From contig JAUUDF010000014.1 of assembly GCA_030826885.1 (NCBI GenBank), forward strand, positions 1 through 32,866: 32,866 nucleotides of DNA. The letters run 5' to 3'. Below are positions 1-7,979 of this stretch, piece after piece (the first letter of the stretch is position 1; each line of letters opens with the position of its first letter). The notes beneath the pieces were generated by a model that worked only from the letters and a program-made list of their open reading frames with translations, had not been told where the DNA came from and did not search any database. Both the position numbers and the translations under genes were made by a program. The DNA comes from Sulfurovum sp. Its GTDB lineage: Bacteria > Campylobacterota > Campylobacteria > Campylobacterales > Sulfurovaceae.

Positions 1-90
1 GGAGAAAAAGATCGTACATCCAGTGCCATTGACTGTGAATTGCATAAAGCAGCAACATCAACCGTCTTTATGCTAACACAACTTGGTTAG
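1..90 (+). CDS. C-terminal end of an unidentified protein (5' partial)
   Basis: Frame 1 is open from the first base of the window to a TAG at 88-90 and gives 29 residues ending VFMLTQLG. The stop codon lies inside the left arm of a strong terminator hairpin, which is what the end of a real gene looks like. Nothing in so short a piece identifies the family. It could instead be chance open frame, so the call rests mainly on the terminator placement. Confidence 0.4.
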   Translation, partial: GEKDRTSSAIDCELHKAATSTVFMLTQLG

Positions 91-130
91 CAGACCCCAT
101 CCCCTACGGTGATGGGGTCTGCTAAATTTA
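87..130 (+). terminator. Rho-independent terminator
   Basis: A perfect 15-bp stem (87-101 paired with 111-125, core GCAGACCCCATC) encloses a 9-nt loop and is followed by ATTTATTAT. It overlaps the stop codon of the preceding partial gene and separates it from the small gene at 148. The symmetrical flanks could also terminate transcription arriving from the other strand. Confidence 0.8.
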
Positions 131-147
131 TTATAGGAGGATGGAAT

Positions 148-354
148 ATGAAAAAAGCAATGCTCTTTATCGCAGTTGTTGCGATGACAACACTCTTTGC
201 GCAGGCAAACGACATGGACAAGATGGAAGCAACCGTCGATCAGATCATGCAGGATGCCAAAAGTATGGCACCGGCACCCCAAAAAGATGTTACTCCTTCT
301 GCAGAAGATGAGAAAAACAATACCAAAGAAGAAACACCCTCCGAAGAACAATAA
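148..354 (+). CDS. Small exported acidic protein, unknown function
   Basis: The 68-residue protein begins MKKAMLFIAVVAM, a typical Sec signal peptide: a lysine pair, then a hydrophobic core to about residue 17, with a likely cut after FAQA near residue 20. The mature part is about 48 residues, hydrophilic and charged, rich in D, E, K, P and Q, with no recognisable domain and no cysteine. The ATG at 148 was chosen over an upstream in-frame ATG at 109 because AGGAGG sits at 135-140 and because the upstream codons lie inside the terminator stem. It is flanked by terminators on both sides, so it is probably a single-gene unit. I do not recognise the family. Confidence 0.7.
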   Translation: MKKAMLFIAVVAMTTLFAQANDMDKMEATVDQIMQDAKSMAPAPQKDVTPSAEDEKNNTKEETPSEEQ

Positions 355-390
355 TCCTTCTTCATCGAAACATTTCAAAGTCTCCCTTGT

Positions 391-425
391 CAGGTTCCCG
401 ACATTGTGTCGGGAACCTGTTCTCT
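391..425 (+). terminator. Rho-independent terminator after the small exported protein
   Basis: A perfect 13-bp stem, CAGGTTCCCGACA (391-403) with its complement at 407-419, has a 3-nt loop and is followed by TTCTCTTCC. It lies 36 bp after the stop codon of the gene at 148-354. The T-tract is interrupted by C, but the stem is very strong. Confidence 0.75.
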
Positions 426-447
426 TCCAATAAAACACAACAAAAAA

Positions 448-480
448 AGTAATACTCGGGTAACACTCCTGCTGTACAAT
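448..480 (+). promoter_or_regulatory. Candidate Pho box and -10 element
   Basis: AGTAATA (448-454), four bases, then GGTAACA (459-465) form two half-sites with an 11-bp period, the same design as the elements in front of pstS and phoB later in the window. After exactly 9 bp comes TACAAT at 475-480, a good -10 hexamer. The predicted transcription start is near 487, about 32 bp before the ATG at 519. The half-sites match the window consensus TGTAACC imperfectly, so the main support is the shared geometry. Confidence 0.55.
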
Positions 481-518
481 ATTTTTAACAACAAACCTTA
501 TGCAACAAAGGAATATAG

Positions 519-725
519 ATGCTGAAACATTTTACCCCCGTACTGTTCTCTTTTTTTGAACTTCTGTCACTGCAAGCATCCACCACAGAAGCAAAACAGC
601 AGTTTACCGTTACACATATCATGCTTGAGAGACTGCAGAGCGAAGACCTCCCTTCTTTGTCCGAGTATCCTTCTGCAGCAGACCAGAACGATACAAACTA
701 TCGAGGAGGTGACATCACATCATAA
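519..725 (+). CDS. Small exported protein, probably phosphate-regulated
   Basis: The 68-residue protein begins MLKHFTPVLFSFFELLSLQAS, which reads as a signal peptide with a hydrophobic core over residues 6-18. The mature part is short, polar and rich in S, Q, T and D, without cysteines or known motifs. The ribosome site is modest (AAAGGAA at 507-513, 5 bp before the ATG). The main argument for a real gene is the candidate Pho box and TACAAT hexamer at 448-480, at the expected distance upstream. I do not recognise a family. It may be a small periplasmic phosphate-starvation protein, but that function is inference from the promoter alone. Confidence 0.5.
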   Translation: MLKHFTPVLFSFFELLSLQASTTEAKQQFTVTHIMLERLQSEDLPSLSEYPSAADQNDTNYRGGDITS

Positions 726-860
726 TGAAGGCATCACCGGGTTTTGATGACCATACTACTCCTTCCTTCTTCATTGGCATATTCAAAACCCGCGACTGCA
801 GAAGGTACCCTCTTACTTTATATTTTCTAAATAAAAACTTATGTATACTGTAGTAGACTG

Positions 861-882
861 GTGTCATTTCATTTGATGACAC
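861..882 (+). promoter_or_regulatory. Inverted repeat just upstream of the lipoprotein gene
   Basis: GTGTCAT (861-867) and ATGACAC (876-882) form a 7-bp inverted repeat around an 8-bp centre. A TATACT at 844-849 lies just before it, so the repeat would sit over the start of transcription or at the very 5' end of the mRNA, 24 bp before the GTG at 907. It could be a repressor operator or a leader hairpin. There is no direct evidence for either. Confidence 0.35.
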
Positions 883-906
883 ATGCAGATTGTAATGGAG
901 TTTGAT

Positions 907-1818
907 GTGAAACATATTATTTTATTGATAGGCCTCTTTATCATGCAAGGGTGCAGTATCAATCAACTTTTTCTGACTGACGAAATAGACAAAGTCACCA
1001 TTGTCAGACATACTCCGTATCTTAAACATAACAGAGCCTACTTTACACGCGACACCCTCAAGCTTCTGGGGCATAAAAAACCATACCAACTGTTTTTGAA
1101 CCCAAAAACACACGACCTCGGTGTACTGCTTCATCGGGGAGAGAATTATACGCTGTATCATTTTTTCTCCCCTCCAAAGACATCCCGGTTTCATGGAACT
1201 CTGAAAAAAGTGCGTGCTATGTTGAAAAAACAGGGATACAAAGCACTCGAAAATGCAACGCAAGGCGGTTACGTCGTACATACCGGTCCCAGACGCTATA
1301 AGGGAGTCAAGACGTACCTCATCGATATCACCGACTACTCACGGCTGAAAAAGGAGTATGAAAAAGTAATCAGAACCTATAACACTCAATCGCTCTCCTC
1401 TCTTAAAGACACTCTGCCAAAGTCGATGATAGAGCCCTACCTGCGCTACTACTGGCAGCGTGCAGAGGATGAAACACAGAAAAAGGCACTCAGACGTATT
1501 GAGGAAAAGCTCCATATTGTACTTGAACAGTCAGAGACACCCGTACAGATACCGCTCTCCGAGCAGACTCCTTATCACTACTACCGCTATCGCGCCTCCA
1601 TGTATGAACTGGGGAATTACCTTAACAGTACAGAGAGCAGAGCTGCTCTCACACCCGCACAATATACCATTTTGCAGCACAGACTTCAAATACTTCAGCA
1701 AGAGAAACTTCTTGAGGAGGGCTCCCTGGAAACTCTCATTGCTGCCTATGAGAAGAACCATGATCCCCGTTTCAAACAGCGTATTCTCGAGCTTTTAAAA
1801 AAAGAGCGTGCTAACTGA
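907..1818 (+). CDS. Predicted lipoprotein, unknown function
   Basis: The protein of 303 residues starts MKHIILLIGLFIMQGCS. A short hydrophobic stretch ends in a GC pair that fits a relaxed lipobox, with Cys-16 as the probable lipidated residue. The GTG at 907 was chosen over in-frame ATGs at 883 and 895 because GGAG at 897-900 sits 6 bp before it and because it places the signal sequence at the N terminus. The later start explains the otherwise odd leader of acidic residues. The rest is mixed helical and charged, including an SRLKKEYEKVIRTYN stretch and a K/R/E-rich C-terminal half that could be helical repeats. It overlaps the convergent kinase gene by 8 bp. I do not recognise the family. 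Confidence 0.75.
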   Translation: MKHIILLIGLFIMQGCSINQLFLTDEIDKVTIVRHTPYLKHNRAYFTRDTLKLLGHKKPYQLFLNPKTHDLGVLLHRGENYTLYHFFSPPKTSRFHGTLKKVRAMLKKQGYKALENATQGGYVVHTGPRRYKGVKTYLIDITDYSRLKKEYEKVIRTYNTQSLSSLKDTLPKSMIEPYLRYYWQRAEDETQKKALRRIEEKLHIVLEQSETPVQIPLSEQTPYHYYRYRASMYELGNYLNSTESRAALTPAQYTILQHRLQILQQEKLLEEGSLETLIAAYEKNHDPRFKQRILELLKKERAN

Positions 1819-2860
1819 CAATACGTGAAATATCGAGCCTAAAAACACTGCCTTTGGCTTTCTTGCTCTCTACCTCGATGCCGATACCCATTTCCTCGCA
1901 CAGCTTTCTGACAATGTGCAGCCCGATGCCGATCCCTCTGTCCTGCTCTTTATAGTAGCGCTCAAATATCTTTTTGGGATGTTCTATCCCCTTGCCGGTA
2001 TCTTCTATTTTTAATGTAGCCCCTTCCAGCCTCACCAGCACCTGTCCGTTGGGTTTATTGTATTTGCTTGCATTGCTCAGCAGATTGTCCACTACCCGGA
2101 CAAATGCATCTCTGTTTGTATGCACTTTAAGCGATGCCACCTCCGAATGAAAAACAATATCAGGATAGAGCACTTCAAAATAGGGCAGGCGTTCCTGAAA
2201 GACAGAGGCGATATCGAACGTCTCAGCCTGTGTCTGTATGCCCTTTAGGAATGCCTGCAGGTTGTGTTGGAGTGCCAGCATGGTTTCAATATTATTCTCC
2301 AGCCTTTCTACCCTGGTATTCTCTCCTATCTCCTTGCGAAAGAGTTTCAGGTTTATTTTCATAGAACTCAACGGTGTGTTAAAGTCATGCAGAATGTCCT
2401 TGACGAACTCTTCATTCAAACGCAAAGCACGCCGAAGCGGCATCAGAGCATACACTGCAAAAAGCAGTGAGACTGCCGCTGCAATAAGCGTGTAGAGCAA
2501 AAACTGCTTCTGCAATGCTGACTCTTCCTTTTGCAACGCTGCCTCATAACGTGCTTTAGGGTATACCACTTTCATTAAAAACTTCTCTGCCTTGGGAACG
2601 GTAAAGTAGCTGTAGAAACTCTCCACATCTTTATAGAGAAAATTTTCCTCTTTCTCTTTGCTTCTCTCCACAAAGTCTGTCTTCATCCCCTCGCACTCGA
2701 TCGTATAAGCGCACAGACGCATCTGCTCATGTATCCGCTGCTTAAGAGTGCTTTTTCTCTCACTGAACTCATACCAAATATTGATCGCAATGAGTACCTC
2801 AAGCAGCAGAAAGAAAATGAGAAAGCTCTTCAGGAGCGATTCAAACTCATAGGTTTTCAA
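1811..2860 (-). CDS. Sensor histidine kinase of a two-component system
   Basis: The 349-residue inner-membrane kinase has transmembrane helices at about 11-30 and 120-140, enclosing a periplasmic sensor region of about 90 residues. The H-box is ILHDFNTPLSSMKINL with His-158. The N-box is NLLSNASKYNKP, the G1 box is EDTGKGIE, and the G2 box is GIGIGLHIV. The HDFNTPL form differs from the usual HELRTPL and is a variant I associate with Epsilonproteobacteria. There is no clear HAMP domain. The start codon is TTG at 2858-2860, because the ATG just upstream is out of frame and belongs to the regulator; AGGGG lies 8 bp before it. The start overlaps the end of the response regulator gene by 14 bp, so the pair is translationally coupled. 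The signal sensed is unknown. Confidence 0.9.
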   Translation of the reverse strand: MKTYEFESLLKSFLIFFLLLEVLIAINIWYEFSERKSTLKQRIHEQMRLCAYTIECEGMKTDFVERSKEKEENFLYKDVESFYSYFTVPKAEKFLMKVVYPKARYEAALQKEESALQKQFLLYTLIAAAVSLLFAVYALMPLRRALRLNEEFVKDILHDFNTPLSSMKINLKLFRKEIGENTRVERLENNIETMLALQHNLQAFLKGIQTQAETFDIASVFQERLPYFEVLYPDIVFHSEVASLKVHTNRDAFVRVVDNLLSNASKYNKPNGQVLVRLEGATLKIEDTGKGIEHPKKIFERYYKEQDRGIGIGLHIVRKLCEEMGIGIEVESKKAKGSVFRLDISRIVS

Positions 2861-3479
2861 TCATATACCCCTGTCCGCGCACATTCCTGATCTCGATCCC
2901 GAGTTTGCTTTTGAGTTTGGCAAGATTGACCCGAAGGGCATTGGCATTGGGCTGCTCAAGAAAGTCCATAAGGGTATAGCTGTCTACGATTGTATTGGCA
3001 CGCATGATGAGTGTATGCAAAAGGTTTGCCTGCACTTCGCCCAGCGTGATGATCTCCTGGCCTTTCTGCACGGTTTTATGCAGGGGATCATACACAAGGT
3101 TTCCAATCTCTATCAGGCGCTCATCACTTTCGTATTTACTCTTGATGCGGATGACAAGCTCTTCCGGGTCGAAAGGTTTTTTAATGTAGTCCTCCGCACC
3201 AATACGGAAAGCTTTGGAGATGGAGTTGATATCGGTCAGTGCCGTAATGTAGATCGCTGGTGTTTCATCTCCTGCTTCCTTGAGCGCTTCGAGGACATCA
3301 AAGCCGTCTGTGTCAGGCACATTGACATCAAGTATGTAAAGATCATAGGTATTGGAAAAGGTAAGGTCGAACACATCTGTTCCCCGATGTGCCGTATCGA
3401 CCCGGTAGCCCTCGCTCTCAAGGTACTCTTTCAGACTCTCACACAGGATCTTGTCATCTTCAAGCAGGAGTATATTCAT
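2847..3479 (-). CDS. OmpR-family response regulator
   Basis: The protein has about 210 residues. The receiver domain covers roughly 1-120, with the acidic pair ED at 7-9, phosphoacceptor Asp in LYILDVNVPD (residue 51 from this start), Thr in YITALTD and Lys in IKKPF. The C-terminal winged-helix domain ends with the typical NVRGQGYMIENL. There is an alternative ATG one codon upstream (3482); neither has a strong ribosome site, and the MNILLLEDD start matches family usage. It is the first gene of a regulator-kinase pair (14-bp overlap) and lies 48 bp after the EIIA-Glc-like gene in the same direction, so it may share that transcript. The target genes are unknown. Confidence 0.9.
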   Translation of the reverse strand: MNILLLEDDKILCESLKEYLESEGYRVDTAHRGTDVFDLTFSNTYDLYILDVNVPDTDGFDVLEALKEAGDETPAIYITALTDINSISKAFRIGAEDYIKKPFDPEELVIRIKSKYESDERLIEIGNLVYDPLHKTVQKGQEIITLGEVQANLLHTLIMRANTIVDSYTLMDFLEQPNANALRVNLAKLKSKLGIEIRNVRGQGYMIENL

Positions 3480-3527
3480 CATTCCAAAGAGTATAGGGTA
3501 AAAATATTAACCATGTATTACCCGCCT

Positions 3528-3998
3528 CTACTCTGCCACCATCACGACATCACCCTGCTTGACGATATGCAGTGACTTGTCTATCTGTTTGACATCGCTG
3601 CTCTCAGAGATGATTACCGGAGTAATCGTACTTTTGGCATGCTCTGAAAGGTAGGCAAGGTCTGCCTCTATCACAGGGTCACCTGCATTGACCTTCGCTC
3701 CTTCTTCCACCAGCCGTTCAAAGCCTTTGCCTTCCAGTGCCACCGTGTCAAGGCCAATGTGCACCATCACTTCAAGGTCTTTGTCGTTCCGGATGCTAAA
3801 TGCATGGTTGGTAGAGAAAATTTTACTCACTGTTCCCCCGATTGGGGCACAGAAAGTACCGCTTGCAGGGTTGATGGCCACACCGTCACCAACCATTTTC
3901 TGTGAAAACACTTCGTCGGGTATCTCTGTAATATCGACGACCTGTCCGTCAACCGGGGAGAGAAGCTCCCGTTTTTTACGCTTTAAAAATCCAAACAT
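3528..3998 (-). CDS. crr: Glucose-type PTS phosphocarrier domain protein (EIIA-Glc-like)
   Basis: The 156-residue soluble protein matches EIIA-Glc in length (Escherichia coli Crr has 169) and motifs. It has the opening SPVDGQV strand, the FAPxGG-like stretch CAPIGG, His-65 in FSTNHAFSI, and the phosphorylated His-80 in EVMVHIGLDTV. In the sugar phosphotransferase system this protein takes phosphate from HPr on the active-site histidine and passes it to EIIB, and in some bacteria it also regulates metabolism. It lies 2 bp after nagA, so an N-acetylglucosamine system is the obvious link. No EIIB, EIIC, HPr or EI gene is in the window. Whether a complete transporter exists elsewhere, or the protein is only regulatory, cannot be decided here. 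Confidence 0.85.
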   Translation of the reverse strand: MFGFLKRKKRELLSPVDGQVVDITEIPDEVFSQKMVGDGVAINPASGTFCAPIGGTVSKIFSTNHAFSIRNDKDLEVMVHIGLDTVALEGKGFERLVEEGAKVNAGDPVIEADLAYLSEHAKSTITPVIISESSDVKQIDKSLHIVKQGDVVMVAE

Positions 3999-4000
3999 TC

Positions 4001-5143
4001 CTACTGCTCCTCTTTACGTTCATAAACTGTTTCACCGTCTATAATGGTTGTTATAATACTGAAATCTTCATCAAATATCACTATATCTGCCGGCATGTCC
4101 ACGGAGAGACTCCCACCACCGGTTCCCAAGAGTTTCGCCGGTGCTTCCGTTACGCTGTAAATACATTCGGGAATACGCATACCCGTAACCCGGTGCATAT
4201 TGCGCAACGCTTCGTTCATCCGCAGCACACTGCCCGCAAGCGTGCCGTCCGGGAGTACCGCTTTGCCTTCGAAAACCTTCACTTCCTGTCCGCCAAGGTC
4301 GTATGTACCGCACTTCATACAGCCTGCACGCATCGCATCGGTAATGAGTATCATCTTCTCCTGTTTCATACGCTGCGTCATCCGCAGCAGCGAAGGATGC
4401 AGGTGAATCCCGTCGGCAATCACATCACAGGTAACGTCACTGTCAAATACCGCACCGACAATACCGGGCGTACGATGATGGAACGAAGACATGGCATTAA
4501 AAAGATGTGTCGCATGGGTGATACCCTCTGTAAAGCTCTGCATCGCCTGCTGATAGTCGGCATTAGAGTGCCCGATGCTTAATACAATGTGCGGGCACCT
4601 CTCATGAAGTTGCTGCATAAATGTCTCTGCACCCTCCATTTCCGGTGCCATCGTGATCATTTTAATCATATCGAGATGTTTTTCAATGGAAGAGATACAA
4701 GGGCGTTGTACATAGTGGGCATCCTGTGCACCATGTCTTTTGGGATTGATGAAAGGCCCTTCAAGGTGTACCCCGAGCAGTTTCGCCCCCTTTAGTTCCG
4801 ACTGCATCTCTCTTGCCGCCTCAACAGCACGGTCAATGTCTGTCTGGGGCATGGTCATGGTTGTTGCGAGAAATGCGGTCGTTCCGGTCTGAGGGAGCGT
4901 GTTTGAAATAGTGTGAAGCGCCTGGGGTGTCGCATCCATAACATCTGCCCCGCCGCTGCCGTGTATGTGAATGTCAATAAAGCCTGCGCTCACATAGGCA
5001 CCTCTGGCATCTATGCACTGTACGCCATCGAGGTTGACATGCGTGTCAATCGAATGGATGGTATCGTCAAAGAGGATGACACCATTGTCAACAACCATGT
5101 TTCCAACAATGATTTTTGCGTTGATAATCGCTTTGATATGCAT
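4001..5143 (-). CDS. nagA: N-acetylglucosamine-6-phosphate deacetylase
   Basis: The 380-residue amidohydrolase removes acetate from GlcNAc-6-phosphate to give glucosamine-6-phosphate, used in amino-sugar catabolism and cell-wall recycling. Visible motifs are HIHGSGG (His-59, His-61), HLEGPFINP with Glu-128, SIGHSN (His-192), ATHLFNAM (His-213) and LITDAM with catalytic Asp-269. These positions run parallel to E. coli NagA. The length is normal for the family. GGGGAGG directly abuts the ATG at 5141-5143 with no spacer, which is odd; no better start was found. It sits 11 bp after the acyl-CoA ligase gene and 2 bp before the EIIA-Glc-like gene, so these appear cotranscribed. No nagB is seen here. 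Confidence 0.93.
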   Translation of the reverse strand: MHIKAIINAKIIVGNMVVDNGVILFDDTIHSIDTHVNLDGVQCIDARGAYVSAGFIDIHIHGSGGADVMDATPQALHTISNTLPQTGTTAFLATTMTMPQTDIDRAVEAAREMQSELKGAKLLGVHLEGPFINPKRHGAQDAHYVQRPCISSIEKHLDMIKMITMAPEMEGAETFMQQLHERCPHIVLSIGHSNADYQQAMQSFTEGITHATHLFNAMSSFHHRTPGIVGAVFDSDVTCDVIADGIHLHPSLLRMTQRMKQEKMILITDAMRAGCMKCGTYDLGGQEVKVFEGKAVLPDGTLAGSVLRMNEALRNMHRVTGMRIPECIYSVTEAPAKLLGTGGGSLSVDMPADIVIFDEDFSIITTIIDGETVYERKEEQ

Positions 5144-5154
5144 CCTCCCCGCAG

Positions 5155-6705
5155 TTACGCTTTCGATGCTTCGAGCTGCTCTTTGAGCACCCTTTTGAGT
5201 ATTTTCCCTGTCGCATTTTTCGGCAGCGCATCGATCACATGGATCTGTTTGGGCTGTTTAAAGTTGGCCAGATGTTCACGCAGATGCTTCTTCAGCCCCG
5301 CTTCATCAAGTGCCTCTGTCTCTTCATCAAGCTCTACATAGGCTACCGGTATCTCTCCGCTCTTTTCATCGGCGATCCCGACCACGGCAGAGGCTTTTAT
5401 GCCCGGGAAGCGGTCGATACACTCTTCTATCTCGCGCGGGTAGATGTTGATGCCCTTGGAGATAATAAGATCCTTTTTCCTGTCTACGATGAAAAGGAAC
5501 CCCTCTTCATCCATGTAACCCATATCGCCTGTCAACAGCCAGCCATTGACAATGGTCTCCGCCGTCGCATCCGGACGGTTGAGATAGCCCTGCATGACAT
5601 GGTCGCCATAGGTGATAATGTCACCTATCTCGCCCCTTGGCAGCTCCTCCATCTCCTCATTGACAATTTTGATTTCATAGCCCGGAAGTGCTCTTCCGAC
5701 AGAGCCTGGTTTCTGTTTCTCAAAAGTATTGATGCAGACTGCCGGACTCGCTTCACTCAAGCCATACCCTTCAAGCAGTGTGGCACGTTTGAACTTTTTC
5801 GCCATGGCATCGAGGGTCTTGGGCTGCAGTGCCGCTGCACCGGAAATAAATGCCCGTATACGGTTGAACCACATGAAGTACCACGGCAGTTTCGCTTTTG
5901 CAAGGGCATTGTAAACATCCGGTATGCCAAAGAAAATACTCACCCGCTTCATGAGTGTCTGCTTGAAAATATTGGAGAAGGGCTGAATAGATCTAATGAT
6001 TACGATGCTCGCACCTACATACAGCGGCAAAATGACACCGACAGAGAAGGTAAAGGAGTGGAACATCGGCAAAAAGATGATCACCCTGTCTCGACTGGTT
6101 ACATTAATAGCAAGCCTGCCACTCTCTGCATTGGAGAGTACATTACGGTTGCTGAGCATCGCCCCTTTGGGTCTGCCGGTCGTTCCGGAGGTGTAAATGA
6201 TCACTGCAGTATCGTCCAGCCCCCCGTTGGCATAGGCGGCATCACCCCATGTTCCTTCCCATACCGTTTCAAAACGGCTCTCTTCCGGTTCAATCTCGGC
6301 CGGGTTGCCTTCCCAGAGGATACTGCTGCACAATTTCCTCGCACGGGATGCATCCACCACTCTCTGGTGGATCGCCGATGCGATGAGCAGTCTGCTGCCG
6401 CTGTCTTCAAGAATGTAGCTGAGCTCATCCTCTTTTAAAAAGGTGTTGACGGGTACGACGATCGCACCGAGTTTGGAGATGGCGAAAACAGCATAAATAA
6501 ACTCGGGTGAATTACGCAGAAACAGTGCTACACGATCTCCCTTTCCAAGCCCTTTTTGGGAGAGAAAGGCTGCAAGCATATCTGCTTTGGCAAGAATATC
6601 ACGGTAGCGTATCTTCTCTTCGTCTGCAAAGAGGGCAACTTTACCTCCACGCTTTTTGGCATGGGTACGCACAATCTCGTAAAAATTGCTGAAAGGAAGT
6701 GCCAT
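5155..6705 (-). CDS. Long-chain acyl-CoA synthetase (AMP-forming)
   Basis: The 516-residue enzyme of the ANL superfamily activates a carboxylic acid, probably a fatty acid, to its CoA thioester through an acyl-adenylate. Motifs in order are the P-loop-like YTSGTTGRPKG at 171-181, GYGLSEASP, TGDMG, the hinge region DRKKDLIISKGINIYPREIE, and the C-terminal PKNATGKILKR carrying the catalytic lysine. The length fits FadD-type ligases. It starts 1 bp after the stop of the FadL-like outer membrane protein gene, which supports exogenous fatty acids or hydrophobic acids as substrate. No beta-oxidation genes are in the window, so the acyl-CoA may feed lipid synthesis instead. The exact chain-length preference cannot be read from sequence. 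Confidence 0.9.
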   Translation of the reverse strand: MALPFSNFYEIVRTHAKKRGGKVALFADEEKIRYRDILAKADMLAAFLSQKGLGKGDRVALFLRNSPEFIYAVFAISKLGAIVVPVNTFLKEDELSYILEDSGSRLLIASAIHQRVVDASRARKLCSSILWEGNPAEIEPEESRFETVWEGTWGDAAYANGGLDDTAVIIYTSGTTGRPKGAMLSNRNVLSNAESGRLAINVTSRDRVIIFLPMFHSFTFSVGVILPLYVGASIVIIRSIQPFSNIFKQTLMKRVSIFFGIPDVYNALAKAKLPWYFMWFNRIRAFISGAAALQPKTLDAMAKKFKRATLLEGYGLSEASPAVCINTFEKQKPGSVGRALPGYEIKIVNEEMEELPRGEIGDIITYGDHVMQGYLNRPDATAETIVNGWLLTGDMGYMDEEGFLFIVDRKKDLIISKGINIYPREIEECIDRFPGIKASAVVGIADEKSGEIPVAYVELDEETEALDEAGLKKHLREHLANFKQPKQIHVIDALPKNATGKILKRVLKEQLEASKA

Positions 6706-6706
6706 G

Positions 6707-7954
6707 TTAGAACTCGTATGCCAGTCCTATGGTTGTCAGGTAGGCACCGCCTCCGCTGAAACTTCCTCCCTGTGCGAGTACAGAGTTTGGATCGAAGTAC
6801 TCTCCTTTTGCCAACGAGAACGGTTCTTTGTCGTCATACAGGAACGAGATCCCCCAACTAAGATTCTCAGTTTGCTGGTAGCGCATCCCCATCGTAAATA
6901 TTTTCGCGTCACTGTCCGGCAGTTCAAACCCTACATGATCTTTCGGAACGGGGGTTTCATCCAACGCGAAGCCCATCATGACCGTGGTCTTGCCAAGTAC
7001 CATGGTCGCACCCAGTCTGAAAGTATCGGTATCTTTCCAATTCTTGGGAATCGGCCGGTCAAAGACCGGAGCATAAAAACCGACATTCGAACCGTAGTTG
7101 AAGTCAAGGGTATCATACGCAGACCAGTAGGTACGTTCATAGTTGAACTCCAGGGTAAACGTTTTGTCCCATGTTTTCGAAACGGAAAGGTTCAGCGCTG
7201 CAGGAAGCGGCACAGAAACACTCGCATCTCCTCTGTAGGCAGGTCCTATACCGCTGAGTGCCGCTGTTCCTTCCTCATCAAGATCGATCTTGGAGCGGTA
7301 GGTTACCGCCAGTGCGATATCGTCTGTCGGACGGTAGCTCATTGCCAGGTTGTAACCGAATTCGACCGTATCTCCCTCCATGTCTCTTGCAAACGGTGCC
7401 GGTGCATAACCGGCCGCATAAATCGCGGCGGCATTGCTGCGTACAACCCCTTCACTGTATATCAGACGCAGACCGCCACCCACACTGAAGTTGTCCGCTA
7501 CTTTGTAGGAGAAGCTCGGGCTAAGTTCAAGCACTTTCAGCGTAAACTCTTCCGCCGATGCTCTCTGAAACGGTGTATGCCATTTTTTTGTCAGCCCGCC
7601 AGGAGCCGTCAAACTTACACCCCATCTGAAATCGCCTATGGCATTGGAGACATAGTGAAGGTTCGGAATAAGAATATTCTCTTCCTCTGACTCTCCCGAA
7701 AGCGGTGCTCCAAGCGTATAGACATTGGCAGGCAGATGCGCGAGTGTCACACCGCCTTCAATATACTGTTTGTCATCCATAAACGCCATATTTGCAGGGT
7801 TGTAGTAAGCTGTATCAGCACCACTTGTGTGCGCTACGTAGGCAGCCCCCAGTGCCATGGAGTTGAGTGACTGTTCCGGTATTTTATAAGCCCCTGCCAT
7901 CACTGCCGTTGCCGCGGCACCACTTAAAATGATCGTCTGTACCAACTTTTTCAT
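6707..7954 (-). CDS. FadL/TodX-family outer membrane transport protein
   Basis: The 415-residue protein has a signal peptide (MKKLVQTIILSGAAATAVMAGA, cut near residue 21) and the family hallmark AYKIPEQSLNSMALGAAYVA at the mature N terminus. SGADTAYYNPANMAF follows. The remainder alternates polar and hydrophobic residues as in a beta-barrel and ends in aromatic LAYEF, the usual C-terminal barrel signature. FadL-family proteins carry hydrophobic molecules such as long-chain fatty acids or aromatic hydrocarbons across the outer membrane. AAAGGAAG precedes the ATG, and the acyl-CoA ligase follows after 1 bp, so uptake and activation are coupled. It is the first gene of the long minus-strand run. 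Confidence 0.92.
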   Translation of the reverse strand: MKKLVQTIILSGAAATAVMAGAYKIPEQSLNSMALGAAYVAHTSGADTAYYNPANMAFMDDKQYIEGGVTLAHLPANVYTLGAPLSGESEEENILIPNLHYVSNAIGDFRWGVSLTAPGGLTKKWHTPFQRASAEEFTLKVLELSPSFSYKVADNFSVGGGLRLIYSEGVVRSNAAAIYAAGYAPAPFARDMEGDTVEFGYNLAMSYRPTDDIALAVTYRSKIDLDEEGTAALSGIGPAYRGDASVSVPLPAALNLSVSKTWDKTFTLEFNYERTYWSAYDTLDFNYGSNVGFYAPVFDRPIPKNWKDTDTFRLGATMVLGKTTVMMGFALDETPVPKDHVGFELPDSDAKIFTMGMRYQQTENLSWGISFLYDDKEPFSLAKGEYFDPNSVLAQGGSFSGGGAYLTTIGLAYEF

Positions 7955-7979
7955 GTTTCTTCCTTTTAATTACGTTTTT

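Noticed and set aside
738-792. 10-bp inverted repeat CGGGTTTTGA with a 35-nt loop
   Set aside because: The loop is too long for a terminator and there is no target-site duplication or transposase, so neither terminator nor insertion remnant is supported.
715-915. Minus-strand open frame of 66 codons
   Set aside because: There is no ribosome site, and it overlaps the promoter and leader of the lipoprotein gene; it shows no coding features.
1811-3479. The first two-component system as PhoB-PhoR
   Set aside because: No Pho box lies nearby, and the regulator at 30719-31402 is closer to PhoB in motifs and context.
5239-6438. Long plus-strand open frame of 399 codons
   Set aside because: It lies opposite the acyl-CoA ligase gene, has no ribosome site, and its translation has low-complexity and cysteine/histidine-rich character typical of antisense frames.
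6686-7690. Plus-strand open frame of 334 codons
   Set aside because: It is antisense to the FadL-like gene, which has a signal peptide and family motifs.
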